From contig JAPLOI010000075.1 of assembly GCA_026400815.1 (NCBI GenBank), positions 124,001 to 188,000 on the forward strand: a stretch of 64,000 nucleotides of DNA, given 5' to 3'. The stretch is from Alphaproteobacteria bacterium. Lineage in GTDB: Bacteria; Pseudomonadota; Alphaproteobacteria; Acetobacterales; Acetobacteraceae. The notes beneath the pieces were generated by a model, which was not told where the DNA came from, did no database searches, and worked only from the letters and a program-made list of their open reading frames with translations. Each line of letters opens with the position of its first letter. Within the stretch, counting starts at the first letter, position 1. Made by a program: the position numbers and the translations under genes. Shown here piece by piece: positions 53,291 through 63,300 of the stretch.

Positions 53291-55062
53291 CCAGCCCCAC
53301 GCCCGATATCGCGGACTACGCCCTCATCGGCGATTGCCGCAGCGCCGCCCTGGTTTCGCGCGGCGGCTCCATCGATTGGCTATGCTGGCCCCGCTTCGAC
53401 AGCCCGGCCTGCTTCGCCGCGCTGCTCGGCGATCCCAGCCACGGAAGCTGGCGCATCGCCCCGCGCTCCGCCGCCGCGCGCTCCCATCGCGCCTATCGCG
53501 GTGTGTCGCTCGTGCTGGAAACCGTGTTCACCACCCCCACCGGGGAAGTGGCGGTGATCGACCTCATGCCCATGGGCGGCGCCGGCACCTCCCTGGTGCG
53601 CATCGTCGAGGGCCGCCGCGGCCGCGTGCCCATGCGCCTCGACCTCGTGCTGCGCTTCGACTACGGCGACGTGGTCCCCTGGGTCACCCGCCTGCCCGAG
53701 GAGGCCGGCATCCAGGCTGTCGCGGGGCCAGACCTCGTGGTGCTGCACAGCCCGGTGCGGCTGCATGGCGAGGGGCTGACCACCACCGCCCGCTTCACCG
53801 TCGCCGCCGGCGAGTCGCTCGCCTTCACCCTGTCCCACGGCCCCAGCCACGAAGCCCCGCCACCCCTGCGCGAACCCAGTGCCGCGCTGGAGGAAACCAC
53901 GGCGTTCTGGGCCCGCTGGCACCAGCACGGCCGCGTGTCCGGCCCGCATGAAGCCCTGGTCCGCCGCTCCCTGCTCACGCTCAAGGCCCTCACCCACGCC
54001 CCCACCGGCGGCATGGTCGCCGCCCCCACCACCTCCCTGCCCGAACAACCCGGCGGCACCCGCAACTGGGACTACCGCTACTGCTGGCTGCGCGACGCCG
54101 CGCTGGCCCTGCGCGCCTTCATGCCCGCCGGCTATTTCGATGAAGCCCGCGCCTGGCGCGACTGGCTGCACCGCGCCCTGGCCGGCAGCCCGTCACAGGT
54201 GCGCGTGATGTACGGCCTGGCCGGCGAACGCCGCCTGCCGGAATGGGAGGTGGACTGGCTGCCCGGCTTCCAGGGCGCTCGCCCCGTGCGCATCGGCAAC
54301 GGCGCCGCCGGCCAGGTGCAGCACGATCTGTTCGGCGTCGTGATGCAGGCCCTGCTCGATGCCCGCGAAGGCGGCCTGCCCGCCGCGCCGGAAAGCTGGT
54401 CCCTCCAGCGCGCCCTCATCGATCACCTCGCCGCCACCTGGGAACAACCGGATGACGGTATCTGGGAGGTGCGCGGCGGCCGCCGCCACTTCACCTTCTC
54501 CAAGGTGATGGCCTGGGTGGCGATCGACCGCAGCATCCAGGCCGCCGAGCGCCACGGGCTGAAGGCCCCCCTCGCTGAATGGCGCACTCTGCGCCGCCGC
54601 ATCCATCAAACCGTCTGCGCCCACGGCATCGACCCCGCCCGCGGGTGCTTCACGCAAAGCTTCGGCAGCACCGCGCTGGATGCCAGCCTGCTGCAGATCC
54701 CCCTCCTCGGCTTCCTGCCGGCCGACGACCCTCGCGTGGTCGCCACCGTCGCCACCATCGAACAAGACCTGATGCCCCAGGGCCTCGTGCTGCGCTACGA
54801 CACGCGCGCAGCCATGGACGGCCTGCCCCCGGGCGAGGGCGCCTTCCTCGCCTGCAGCTTCTGGCTGGTGGAGGTCTACGCGCTGCAGGGCCGTCGTGCG
54901 GAGGCCGATGCCCTGTTCGCGCGCCTCGCCGCCCTGGCCAACGATGTCGGCCTGCTGGCGGAGATGGCCGATCCCGCCACCGGCCGCCTGCTCGGCAACT
55001 TTCCGCAGGCCTTCAGCCACGCCGCCCTGATTTCAGCGGCGGCGCGGCTGGCGGAGGCCTGA
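53242..55062 (+). CDS. Glycoside hydrolase family 15 (glucoamylase/trehalase-like)
   Basis: A roughly 590-606-residue enzyme of GH15, which hydrolyses alpha-glucosidic bonds in maltodextrins or trehalose. Segments of the family are I-A-D-Y-A-L-I-G-D-C and R-G-G-S-I-D-W-L-C-W-P-R-F-D-S at the start, R-N-W-D-Y-R-Y-C-W-L-R-D-A-A, R-P-V-R-I-G-N-G-A-A and D-D-G-I-W-E-V-R-G-G (catalytic acid region). The start is unclear: GTG 53242 overlaps the preceding gene by 49 bp. An overlapping CTG at 53287 is closer to the family start, but CTG starts are rare. No signal peptide is seen, so it is likely cytoplasmic, perhaps for glycogen or trehalose turnover. Confidence 0.88.
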   Translation: MLLPHRPRPGLGPRPLTSPTPDIADYALIGDCRSAALVSRGGSIDWLCWPRFDSPACFAALLGDPSHGSWRIAPRSAAARSHRAYRGVSLVLETVFTTPTGEVAVIDLMPMGGAGTSLVRIVEGRRGRVPMRLDLVLRFDYGDVVPWVTRLPEEAGIQAVAGPDLVVLHSPVRLHGEGLTTTARFTVAAGESLAFTLSHGPSHEAPPPLREPSAALEETTAFWARWHQHGRVSGPHEALVRRSLLTLKALTHAPTGGMVAAPTTSLPEQPGGTRNWDYRYCWLRDAALALRAFMPAGYFDEARAWRDWLHRALAGSPSQVRVMYGLAGERRLPEWEVDWLPGFQGARPVRIGNGAAGQVQHDLFGVVMQALLDAREGGLPAAPESWSLQRALIDHLAATWEQPDDGIWEVRGGRRHFTFSKVMAWVAIDRSIQAAERHGLKAPLAEWRTLRRRIHQTVCAHGIDPARGCFTQSFGSTALDASLLQIPLLGFLPADDPRVVATVATIEQDLMPQGLVLRYDTRAAMDGLPPGEGAFLACSFWLVEVYALQGRRAEADALFARLAALANDVGLLAEMADPATGRLLGNFPQAFSHAALISAAARLAEA

Positions 55063-55069
55063 GCCCCCG

Positions 55070-58000
55070 TTACAGGATGAACCAGCTCGCGTCCGGCGTG
55101 CCCACCGGCCGCACGAAGATCGTGAGGTCGGCGGCAAAGTCGCCATTCGTGTCGCCCAGGATAGACACGCGCGTACCGTCCAGCGCCCACACCAAGGAGC
55201 CCGCGCCGGAGAACCCGGCACCCTGCGTGGGGTTGAAGGTGAAGGCATCGTTGGCCAACGTGCCAGCAACGGCGTCGATCGCCGACAGGTCCAGCTTCTC
55301 CCCAAGGCCCGGGTTGAAATCCTGGATCGTCGTGGCGTTGGTGGCACTGGTGCCGATCGCGGCCTGCAGGAAGCGGAAGCTGTCCACCCCGGCATTGCCC
55401 GTCACCGTGTCCAGCCCGCCGCCGAGCAGGAACAGGTCCGCCGCCGTGCCGCCGGTCAGCGTCTGGTTGGCCGCGGTGCTCACGAAGTCGTCATTCAGGA
55501 TCACGCCCTGCGCCGTGGCGGTGCCGATCACCGCCCCGCCCGTGGGGCTGGCCAGCGTGACCGCGAAGCGCTCGTTTGCCTCCTGCGCCTCATCCGCCCG
55601 CACGTTGATGGTCACGGTGCGCGAGACCTGGCCTTCGGTGAAGCTGATGGTACCGGTCGGGAACACCCCGTTGGCAAAATCCGCCGCGGTGGCGGGCGTG
55701 GTGCCGCTGCCGGTGGCACCCGCCACGGAGAAGCCCACGGTCTGCGCCACGTTGGTGCCGCCGGTGCGCGTCACGGAGAAGGTGAAAGCCGATGTGGCGC
55801 CGGTGGGGCCATTGCCTTCCGCCCGGCTGGCGGCGACCGCCGCGATCGAAACCGTGGATTCGTCGGTCAGGATGATGCCGCGCTGGCTGGGGGTGGAAAT
55901 GGCGGCCCCGGTGGCGTTGGCGAGCGTAAGTTCGAACACCTCGTCATCCTCGAAGACCGTATCGCCCGCCACGTTCACCGTCACGGTCTTGGTCACTTCG
56001 TTCGCCGCGAAGGTCAGCGTGCCAGACGGCAGCACGCCGCCGGTGAAATCCGCCGCATCCGCCGGACCGGCCAGGGCATCGCCGACAAGCCCGGTCACGG
56101 CGAAATTCACCGTGCTGACCCCTGTGGTCGTGCCCTGGCGCTGAACCGTGAACACGAAGGCGCGCGGGCCAGTGTTGCCCTCGGCCTGCCGCAGGTTGCC
56201 GCTGGCCAACACGCGCAGGCTGGTGTCGTCGTTCTGGATGATCCCCTGGGCGCTGGGGGTCGCAATCTGCGCCCCATTGGTGGGGCTGGCCAGCACCACC
56301 GCGAAGCGCTCGGAAAGCTCGCCCAGCGTGTCCGCGGCAACTGGCACGCTGATCACCCGGCTGGTCTCGCCCACCGCAAAGCTCACCACCCCGGTCGGCA
56401 ACACCCCGCCCGCGAAATCCGCCGCATCCGCCGGCTGCGTGCCCGATCCGGTCGTGCCATTCACCGACCACGCCACATTCTGCGCAACCCCGGTGCCCCC
56501 GCTGCGCGTGACCGTGAAGGTGAAGGGCGTGGTGGCCCCGGCCCCCCCTGTCCCCTCCGCCTTGTTGGCGCTGGTGGCCGCGATCGACAGCTGGGAGTCG
56601 TCGCTCTGGATAACCGCGCCCAGGCTGGGGCCAGAGATCGCCGCCCCGGTGGCGCCAGACAACACCAGCTGGAAGCCTTCATCGGCCTCCTGTGCCGTGT
56701 CGCCCGAAACCTGAACGGTAACGGTCTTGCTCGTCTCGCCGCCCAGGAAGGTCAACGCACCGCTGGGCAGCACGCCGCCCACGAAATCGGCCGCATCAGC
56801 CTGGGCCGCGCCCGTGCCCGTCACGGAATACGCCACCGTGCTGGTGCCGGTAACGATGCCCTGGCGCTGCACCACGAAGCTGTAGGAGCGGACCCCGCTA
56901 TCGCCTTCGGCTTGCGTCATCGCCCCGCCCGCCACAACGCGCAGGCTTGTGTCGTCGTTCTGGATAATGCCACCCGCGCTCGCCGTGTCCAGCACGGCCC
57001 CACCCGTGGGGCTGGACAGCGTCACGGCAAAGCGGTCGTTCGATTCGCCCAGAATATCTGCGGCCACCGGCACGCTGATCACCCGGCTCGTCTCGCCGGC
57101 CGCGAAGGTCAGCACGCCCGAGGGCAGCACGCCACCCGCGAAATCCGTTGCATCCGCCGGCTGCGTGCCGGCGCCGGCCACACCGGCCACCGACCATGCC
57201 ACCGTCTGCTGCACGCCGGGCGTGCCCGTACGGGTTACCGTGAAGGTGAACTGGGTCGTCGCTCCCGCCGCTCCAGTGCCCTCCGGCTTGTTTGCGCTGG
57301 TCGCCGCGATCGAGAGGCCATTGTCGTCGTTCAGGATCGTGCCGGTCGCCGTGCTGGTGCCGATGGCGCCACTGCTGGGGGCGGAAATCGCCACCTGAAA
57401 GCCCTCGTTCGCCTCCGCCGTGGCATCGCGCGCCACGTTGATCGTTACCGTCCGGCTGGCCTCGCCCGCCGCGAAGCTCACGGTGCCGGAAGGCAGCACG
57501 CCGCCGGTGAAATCCGCCGCGATGGCCGGGGCACTGCCGCCGCCGGTCACGCTGAACGCCACCGATCCGGCGCCCACCGTACTGCCCGTGCGCTGGACCA
57601 GGAAGGTGAAGGCAGTGCTGCCGCTGCCATTGCCCTCCGCCAGGGCGGCAGAGCTAGCCGCGATCGAGTAGGTGTTGGGGGTTGGCGGGACCGGTACGGT
57701 CACGTCGCTGAACTTCAGCTGCTCGATGTTCGTCAGCGTGTCCTTGCCGTCCGCGCCGGTCACGGTCACCACGCCGCTCGGCCCGGCGGTCACCGTGTAC
57801 GTGGCCGAGGCGCCGGAGAACACGGCGGTGTCCTCGCCGCCCGCACCATCGATGATGTCGTCGCCCAGCCCGCCCTGCAGCACATTGGCGCCGGCATCGC
57901 CGGTCAGCGTATCGGCAAACTCCGTGCCGTTCGCATTCTCGATGCCAAGCAGCGTATCGACGCTGCCGAAGCCGTCGGTGGCGCTGCCCTTGCCCAGCCC

Positions 58001-60274
58001 GCCACTGCCAAGGTTCACCGTCACGCCCGCGGCCCCGCCATCGGCGATGTCGCGGGTGTAATCCACGGTGTCGATGCCGCCGGCGCCGTTGATCACGTCG
58101 GCGCCGTTCAGGCCCTGGAAGCGGTTATTGTTGCCGTCGCCGGTCAGCGTGTCGCCGGCCAGCGCGTTGCTGCCGCGCACATCCTCGAAGCCCGCCAGCG
58201 TATCGGTGTCGCCGAACCCGTCCGTCGCGGTGCCCAGCGTCAGGTTCACCGTCACCGCCGCCTTGCCGCCGTACTGGGCATCGCGGTCGTAGCGCGCCAT
58301 ATCGGTGCCGGCGCCGCCAGCGAGCGTGTCCGCCCCCCTCAGGCCGGTGATCTGGTTCGCACCGCCATTGCCGGTGATGGTATCGGCAGCACTGGTGCCG
58401 CGGACGTTCTCAATGCCGGTGAAGCTGTCGGTCCCGCCCAGCGGGTCGACGACCGAGCCTTTGGTCAGGTCCAGCGTGATGCCCACGCTGTTCGTGAAGT
58501 CGGCATAGCTGATCTGGTCGGCCCCGCCCGAGCCGCCCTTCACCGTGTCGTTGCCGGCGCCCGGCTCGATATACACGGAATAGGCGCCACCGTTCAGGAT
58601 GTCGTCCCCGCCGCGCCCCATCAGCCCGTACGAGGTGCCCGGGGGCAGCGTGGCGTCGCCGCCCGTCAGCGTGTCGGCGAAGCTCGAGCCAACCACCTGC
58701 TCGATCGAGGTCAGAGTGTCGATGTTGCCGAACCCGTCCGTCGCGGTCCCGGCAGCCAGGTTCACCGTTACGCCGGCGGCACCGCCGAACAGCGCATCCA
58801 CCGAATAGTCGGCCGTGTCGATGCCACCCGCGCCATCCAGCGTGTCGTTGCCGGCCATGCCCTGCAGCAGGTTGGCATTGTCGTCGCCGGTCAGCGTGTC
58901 CGCCAGCGCCGAGCCGCGGATGTCTTCGATCGAGACCAGCGTATCCGTGTCGCCGAACCCGTCGATGGCGGTCCCCGTAGCGAGGTTGACGGTCACGCCC
59001 TTGGTGCCACCGTACTGGGCATCGCGGTCATAGCGCACCTGGTCAGTGCCGGCGCCACCATTGATCGAATCGTTGCCGGCCAGCCCGCGAACGAAGTTGT
59101 TCAGGCTGTTGCCGATGATGGTGTCGGCATTCCGCGTCCCGCGCACACCCTCGATGCTGCCGAACAGTGTGTCGGTGCCGCCATAGGGGTCGGCAACGGT
59201 GTTGTTCGCCAGGTCGAACGTGGCGCCCTTGTCCCCGGTGTATTCGGCATAGCTCACCTGGTCGGCGCCGTTGCCGCCGGTGATCTTGTCGTTGCCCGCG
59301 CCGGGCTCCACGTACAGGTCCCAGGTGCCGGCGATGATCGTGTCGTCCCCGCCCAGCCCATAGGCCTCGTAGCTGACACTGTTCGCCAGCAACAGGTTGC
59401 CGCCGGTCAGCGTGTCCGCCACCTCGGTGCCGACCACGGCCTCGATATTGGTGAAACTGTCAGTCTTGCCGAACCCGTCCGTGCCGGAGCCGGTGGCCAG
59501 GTTCACCACCACGCCCAGCGCACCGCCGTACTGCGCATCCCGGTTGTAGCGGATCTGGTCGACCCCCGCCCCGCCATCCACCACATCCGCGCCGCCCAAC
59601 GGCTCGAACCGGTTGTCGGCGGCATTGCCCGTCAACGTGTCGGCGAAGTTGGTGCCGCGCACGCCCTCGATGCCGCTGAAGCTATCGGTGTTGCCCCAGG
59701 CATCGGTCACGGTGGCCTTGGTAAGGTCCACGGTCACGCCCTTGGTCACCGTCGCGTCGCCATTGGCATTGGCGTAGGACAGGATGTCGCGTGTCCCGTC
59801 GCCGCCATCCACCGTATCGGTGCCCCGGCCAGGCTCGATGTAGTCATCCCCCGCGAAGCCGCTGATCGTGTCGTTGCCCGCGCCCCCGAACAGCGAGTCG
59901 TTCCCGGTGGAACCGTTCACCGTGTCGTTGCCCGACAGCAGGAAGTTGAACACATTGCCCAGGCTCACCTGCCACGTATTGTAGAAATCGACAGCGGGAA
60001 CCGACAGGCCAGCAAACCCGGCGAGCTGGGTGGCGAAATCGGCCTGGTACAGCGTGATGTTCTGGATGGTCCCGGCCGTCGGCACCATTTCGCCGCCGCC
60101 GATATCCGTCAGCACGAAGCCGGTGCCAACGATGGCGACGATCGTGCCATCGGGGTTCTGCACATTGATAAAAATGGAGGAGGAGCCAAGCAGGCCGCCG
60201 CCATCGCCGGTCTGGAAGAACTTGGAGGAGGTAACGCCCGCGCCGAGCGCGTTCATGATGGTGTAGCTGGCCAT
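55070..60274 (-). CDS. RTX/Calx-beta repeat secreted protein (type I secretion substrate)
   Basis: A 1734-residue secreted calcium-binding protein. Residues 1-130 are a non-repeat head starting MASYTIMNALGAGVTSSKFF. About 132-860 is a beta-roll region of RTX-type G-G-x-G-x-D nonapeptides alternating with ~70-residue spacers. About 868-1595 holds six Calx-beta domains. The last ~138 residues resemble the serralysin C-terminal domain, with L-D-L-S-A-I-D-A and G-D-T-N-G-D-F-A-A-D-L-T-I, the usual type I secretion signal. No cleaved signal is seen, consistent with that route. The ATG at 60274 has GGGAG upstream. It is probably an adhesin or matrix protein; no T1SS ABC gene is in the window. Confidence 0.88.
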   Translation of the reverse strand: MASYTIMNALGAGVTSSKFFQTGDGGGLLGSSSIFINVQNPDGTIVAIVGTGFVLTDIGGGEMVPTAGTIQNITLYQADFATQLAGFAGLSVPAVDFYNTWQVSLGNVFNFLLSGNDTVNGSTGNDSLFGGAGNDTISGFAGDDYIEPGRGTDTVDGGDGTRDILSYANANGDATVTKGVTVDLTKATVTDAWGNTDSFSGIEGVRGTNFADTLTGNAADNRFEPLGGADVVDGGAGVDQIRYNRDAQYGGALGVVVNLATGSGTDGFGKTDSFTNIEAVVGTEVADTLTGGNLLLANSVSYEAYGLGGDDTIIAGTWDLYVEPGAGNDKITGGNGADQVSYAEYTGDKGATFDLANNTVADPYGGTDTLFGSIEGVRGTRNADTIIGNSLNNFVRGLAGNDSINGGAGTDQVRYDRDAQYGGTKGVTVNLATGTAIDGFGDTDTLVSIEDIRGSALADTLTGDDNANLLQGMAGNDTLDGAGGIDTADYSVDALFGGAAGVTVNLAAGTATDGFGNIDTLTSIEQVVGSSFADTLTGGDATLPPGTSYGLMGRGGDDILNGGAYSVYIEPGAGNDTVKGGSGGADQISYADFTNSVGITLDLTKGSVVDPLGGTDSFTGIENVRGTSAADTITGNGGANQITGLRGADTLAGGAGTDMARYDRDAQYGGKAAVTVNLTLGTATDGFGDTDTLAGFEDVRGSNALAGDTLTGDGNNNRFQGLNGADVINGAGGIDTVDYTRDIADGGAAGVTVNLGSGGLGKGSATDGFGSVDTLLGIENANGTEFADTLTGDAGANVLQGGLGDDIIDGAGGEDTAVFSGASATYTVTAGPSGVVTVTGADGKDTLTNIEQLKFSDVTVPVPPTPNTYSIAASSAALAEGNGSGSTAFTFLVQRTGSTVGAGSVAFSVTGGGSAPAIAADFTGGVLPSGTVSFAAGEASRTVTINVARDATAEANEGFQVAISAPSSGAIGTSTATGTILNDDNGLSIAATSANKPEGTGAAGATTQFTFTVTRTGTPGVQQTVAWSVAGVAGAGTQPADATDFAGGVLPSGVLTFAAGETSRVISVPVAADILGESNDRFAVTLSSPTGGAVLDTASAGGIIQNDDTSLRVVAGGAMTQAEGDSGVRSYSFVVQRQGIVTGTSTVAYSVTGTGAAQADAADFVGGVLPSGALTFLGGETSKTVTVQVSGDTAQEADEGFQLVLSGATGAAISGPSLGAVIQSDDSQLSIAATSANKAEGTGGAGATTPFTFTVTRSGGTGVAQNVAWSVNGTTGSGTQPADAADFAGGVLPTGVVSFAVGETSRVISVPVAADTLGELSERFAVVLASPTNGAQIATPSAQGIIQNDDTSLRVLASGNLRQAEGNTGPRAFVFTVQRQGTTTGVSTVNFAVTGLVGDALAGPADAADFTGGVLPSGTLTFAANEVTKTVTVNVAGDTVFEDDEVFELTLANATGAAISTPSQRGIILTDESTVSIAAVAASRAEGNGPTGATSAFTFSVTRTGGTNVAQTVGFSVAGATGSGTTPATAADFANGVFPTGTISFTEGQVSRTVTINVRADEAQEANERFAVTLASPTGGAVIGTATAQGVILNDDFVSTAANQTLTGGTAADLFLLGGGLDTVTGNAGVDSFRFLQAAIGTSATNATTIQDFNPGLGEKLDLSAIDAVAGTLANDAFTFNPTQGAGFSGAGSLVWALDGTRVSILGDTNGDFAADLTIFVRPVGTPDASWFIL
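55486..57675 (-). repeat. Six tandem Calx-beta domain repeats
   Basis: Six ~120-residue domains, each opening with a short beta strand and E-G-x-G and closing N-D-D. Types alternate: domains 2, 4 and 6 open S-I-A-A and have S-V-A/N-G-x-T-G-S-G-type centres; 3 and 5 open S-L-R-V. Domains 2+3 and 4+5 look like a duplicated pair. Confidence 0.75.
57700..59890 (-). repeat. RTX-like beta-roll and spacer repeats
   Basis: G-N-D and G-A-D nonapeptide blocks alternate with spacers bearing G-V-T-V-N-L-A-T-G-T-A-type strands and A-D-T-L-T-G. The spacers recur many times with close similarity (for example R-Y-D-R-D-A-Q-Y-G-G three or more times), indicating recent internal duplication. Confidence 0.75.
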
Positions 60275-60318
60275 GGCGTTGGCTCCCGTCGCAAAAAAAG
60301 TGCAGTTCTTGCCAGCGG

Positions 60319-60347
60319 AGATTACGCTCCGTCCTATCGACAGGCAA
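60319..60347 (-). promoter_or_regulatory. Candidate sigma70 promoter for the RTX/Calx-beta gene
   Basis: On the minus strand TTGCCT (60347-60342) is followed by exactly 17 nt and TAATCT (60324-60319), each close to consensus, about 45 nt before the ATG at 60274. It suggests transcription independent of the RND genes upstream. Confidence 0.4.
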
Positions 60348-60385
60348 GAGCATTCAACCCACAAATATCCGGTACCGCAATAAAA

Positions 60386-63300
60386 TCAGGCCGTTACAAT
60401 CTGTTTCCGCCGCCGTCCCCGCAGCGCCAAATACACCACCGGCGTCGTGTACAGCGTCAGCATCTGGCTCACCACCAGCCCGCCCACCACCGTCAGCCCC
60501 AGCGGCTGGCGCAGCTCCGCCCCCGTACCGGTCGCAATCGCCAGCGGCACCGCCCCCAGCAGGGCGGCCAGCGTCGTCATCATGATCGGCCGGAACCGCT
60601 CCACCGCCGCCTGCCGTATCGCCGCCACCCCATCCATCCCGCGCTGCCGTTCCAGCTCCAGCGCGAAATCCACCATCATGATGGCGTTCTTCTTCACGAT
60701 CCCCATCAGCAGCAGAATGCCGATGATCGCCATCGCCGAAAGCTCCGTCTCCGTTGCCCACAGCACCAGCAGCGCCCCCAGGCCCGCGGAGGGCAGGGTG
60801 GACAGGATCGTGATCGGCTGCACCAGGCTCTCGTACAGCACCCCCAGCACGATATAGATCGCCAGCAGCGCCGCCCCGATCAGTAGCGGCTGGGTGGAAA
60901 GACTGTCTGCCAGCCAGCGCGAATTGCCGGCGAAACTGGTGCGCACCGTATCCGGCATGCGCATTTCCCACGCCACGCGCTGCACCGTGGCCAGGCCCGT
61001 ACCCGCCGGCATGCCCGGCGCCAACGAAAACGTGATCGTGGCCGCCGGCGACTGCCCCTGATGCCGCACCGCCAGCGGCGCCCCGCCGCGCTCCAGCCGC
61101 ACCAGGCTGCCCAACGGCACCTGCCGCCCGCCTGTCGCGCCCACATACACCCGGTTCAACCCCTCGGGGTCCGCCTGCAACGCCTGGGCGATCTCCTCGA
61201 TCACCCGATACTGGTTGCGCGCCGTGTAGATGATCGAGATCTGCCGCTGCGCGAACGCATTGTTCAGCGCCGCGGTGATCGCCGAAACCGAAACCCCCAG
61301 CCGTGCCGCCGCCTCCCGGTCGATCACCACGTTCACCTGCGGCCCCGCCCGGTCCTGGTCGCTGGAAACATCCGTGATCCCCGGCTCCTCGCGCAGCCGG
61401 TCCACCAGCAGCTGGGACCACTCGCGCAGCAGGCCGAGATCCTCGCTCAGCAGCACGAACTGGTTGCTGCTCCCCTGCCGCCCGCCGCCGCGCATTTCCT
61501 GCGCCGACCAGGTGAACGCCTGGATCCCCGCCAGCCCCGCAAGCTGCGGCCGCAACCGCGCCACCACCTGCTCGGCCGAAACCCCGCGCTCCGCCACCGG
61601 CTTCAACCCGATCACCAGCTGCCCGCGATTGAGCGAAGCCCAGCCGGAGGTCACCCCGATATTCGACCCGATCTGCGCCACCGCCGGATCGCGCTCGATG
61701 ATCTCGATCACCCGCCGCTGCCGCTCCGCCATCGCCGCGAAGGAAATCTCCGGCCCCGCGATCACCGCCCCCTGCAGCATCCCGGTATCCTGGATCGGCA
61801 TGAACCCCTTGGGCACCTGGCCATACATCCACACCGTCAGCCCCAGTATCCCCACCGTCACCGCCAGCATCAGCCAGCGCACCCGCAGCGCGAGATCGAG
61901 CGAGCGCGCATAGCCACGCTGCAACCCCGCCAGCGCCCGCTCCACCCCCCGATCCATCGCGCCCAGCAGCCCGCGCGGGGGCAGGGGCCGCGCCCGCATG
62001 AACTGCCCCATCATCATCGGCGTCAGGCTCAAGGACACCACCGCGGAAATCGCGATCGCCACCGTCAGCACCACGGCGAACTCATGGAACATCCGCCCCA
62101 AAATGCCGCCCATGAACAAAATCGGGATGAACACCGCCACCAGGGAGATGCTGATCGAGATCACCGTGAACCCGATCTGCGCCGCCCCATCCAGCGCCGC
62201 CCGCAGCGGCGATTTCCCCATCTCCGCATGCCGCGCCACGTTCTCGATCATCACGATGGCATCGTCGACAACGAACCCCACCGCAATCGTCAGCGCCATC
62301 AGCGAGAAGTTGTTCACCGAGAAGCCCAGCAGGTACATCGCCGCCAGGCTCCCCGCCAACGACAGCGGCACCGTCACCGCCGCGGCCAGCGTCGGCACCA
62401 GCCGGCGCAGGAACAGCAGCACCACCAGCAGCACCAGCACGCAGGAGATCAGCAGCGCGTTGCGCACCTCCGCCACGCTGGCGCGGATCGTCTGGGTCCG
62501 GTCCACGATCACCGTCATCGCCACGTCGGGCGGCATCCAGGCCTGAAGCTGCGGCAGCAACGCCTTGATGCGGTCCACCGTCTCGATCACGTTGGCCCCG
62601 GCCGCCTTGGTCACGTTCATCAGGATCGCCGGCTTCGTTCCCAGCCACGCCGCCAGCCGCGCGTTGGTCACGCCGTCCACCACCTCGGCCACGTCCCCCA
62701 GCCGCACCACGCCGCCGCCCGGCACGGTCTTCAGCACCAGCGGGCGATACTCGGCCGCGCGCACCATCTGCCCGTTCAGCCCGATCAGCTCCGCCTGAAC
62801 CTCCCCGTCGAACCCGCCGGTGGGCCCGAACACATTGCTGAGCCGGATCGCGTTGAACACGTCCTGCCCCGAAAGCCCCGCCGCCGCCAGCGCCGCCGGG
62901 TCCAGCCGCACCCGCACCGCCGGCTTCTCCGCGCCATTGATCTGCACGCTGCCCACGCCGTCCAACTGGGAGATGCGCTGGGCGAACACGCTGTCCGTCA
63001 TGTCGTACAGCTCCGCCATGGAGCGGCTTTCGGAGGTCAATGCCAGGCTTATGATCGGCGCCGCCGCCGGGTTGAACTTGCGCAGGAACGGCCGCGTCGG
63101 CAGGTCCGCGGGCAGATCGGGCGTGGCCGCGTTGATCGCCGCCTGCACATCCTTCGCCGCGTCGTCGATGTTCCGGCTCAACTCGAACTGGATCACGATG
63201 GAGCTGGCCCCCACGGAATTGGTGGAGGTCAGCTCCGTCACCCCCGCAATCTCCGACAGCCTTCGCTCAATCGGTGCCGCGATCGAATTCGCCATCGTCT

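Noticed and set aside
57700-59890. Regular repeats that might suggest a CRISPR array
   Set aside because: The repeats are in frame, encode RTX beta-roll units, vary in length and have no short uniform spacers.
56912-60886. 1324-codon open frame on the plus strand opposite the RTX gene
   Set aside because: It arises from the biased repeat composition of the RTX gene; the encoded sequence has no recognisable domain and no ribosome site.
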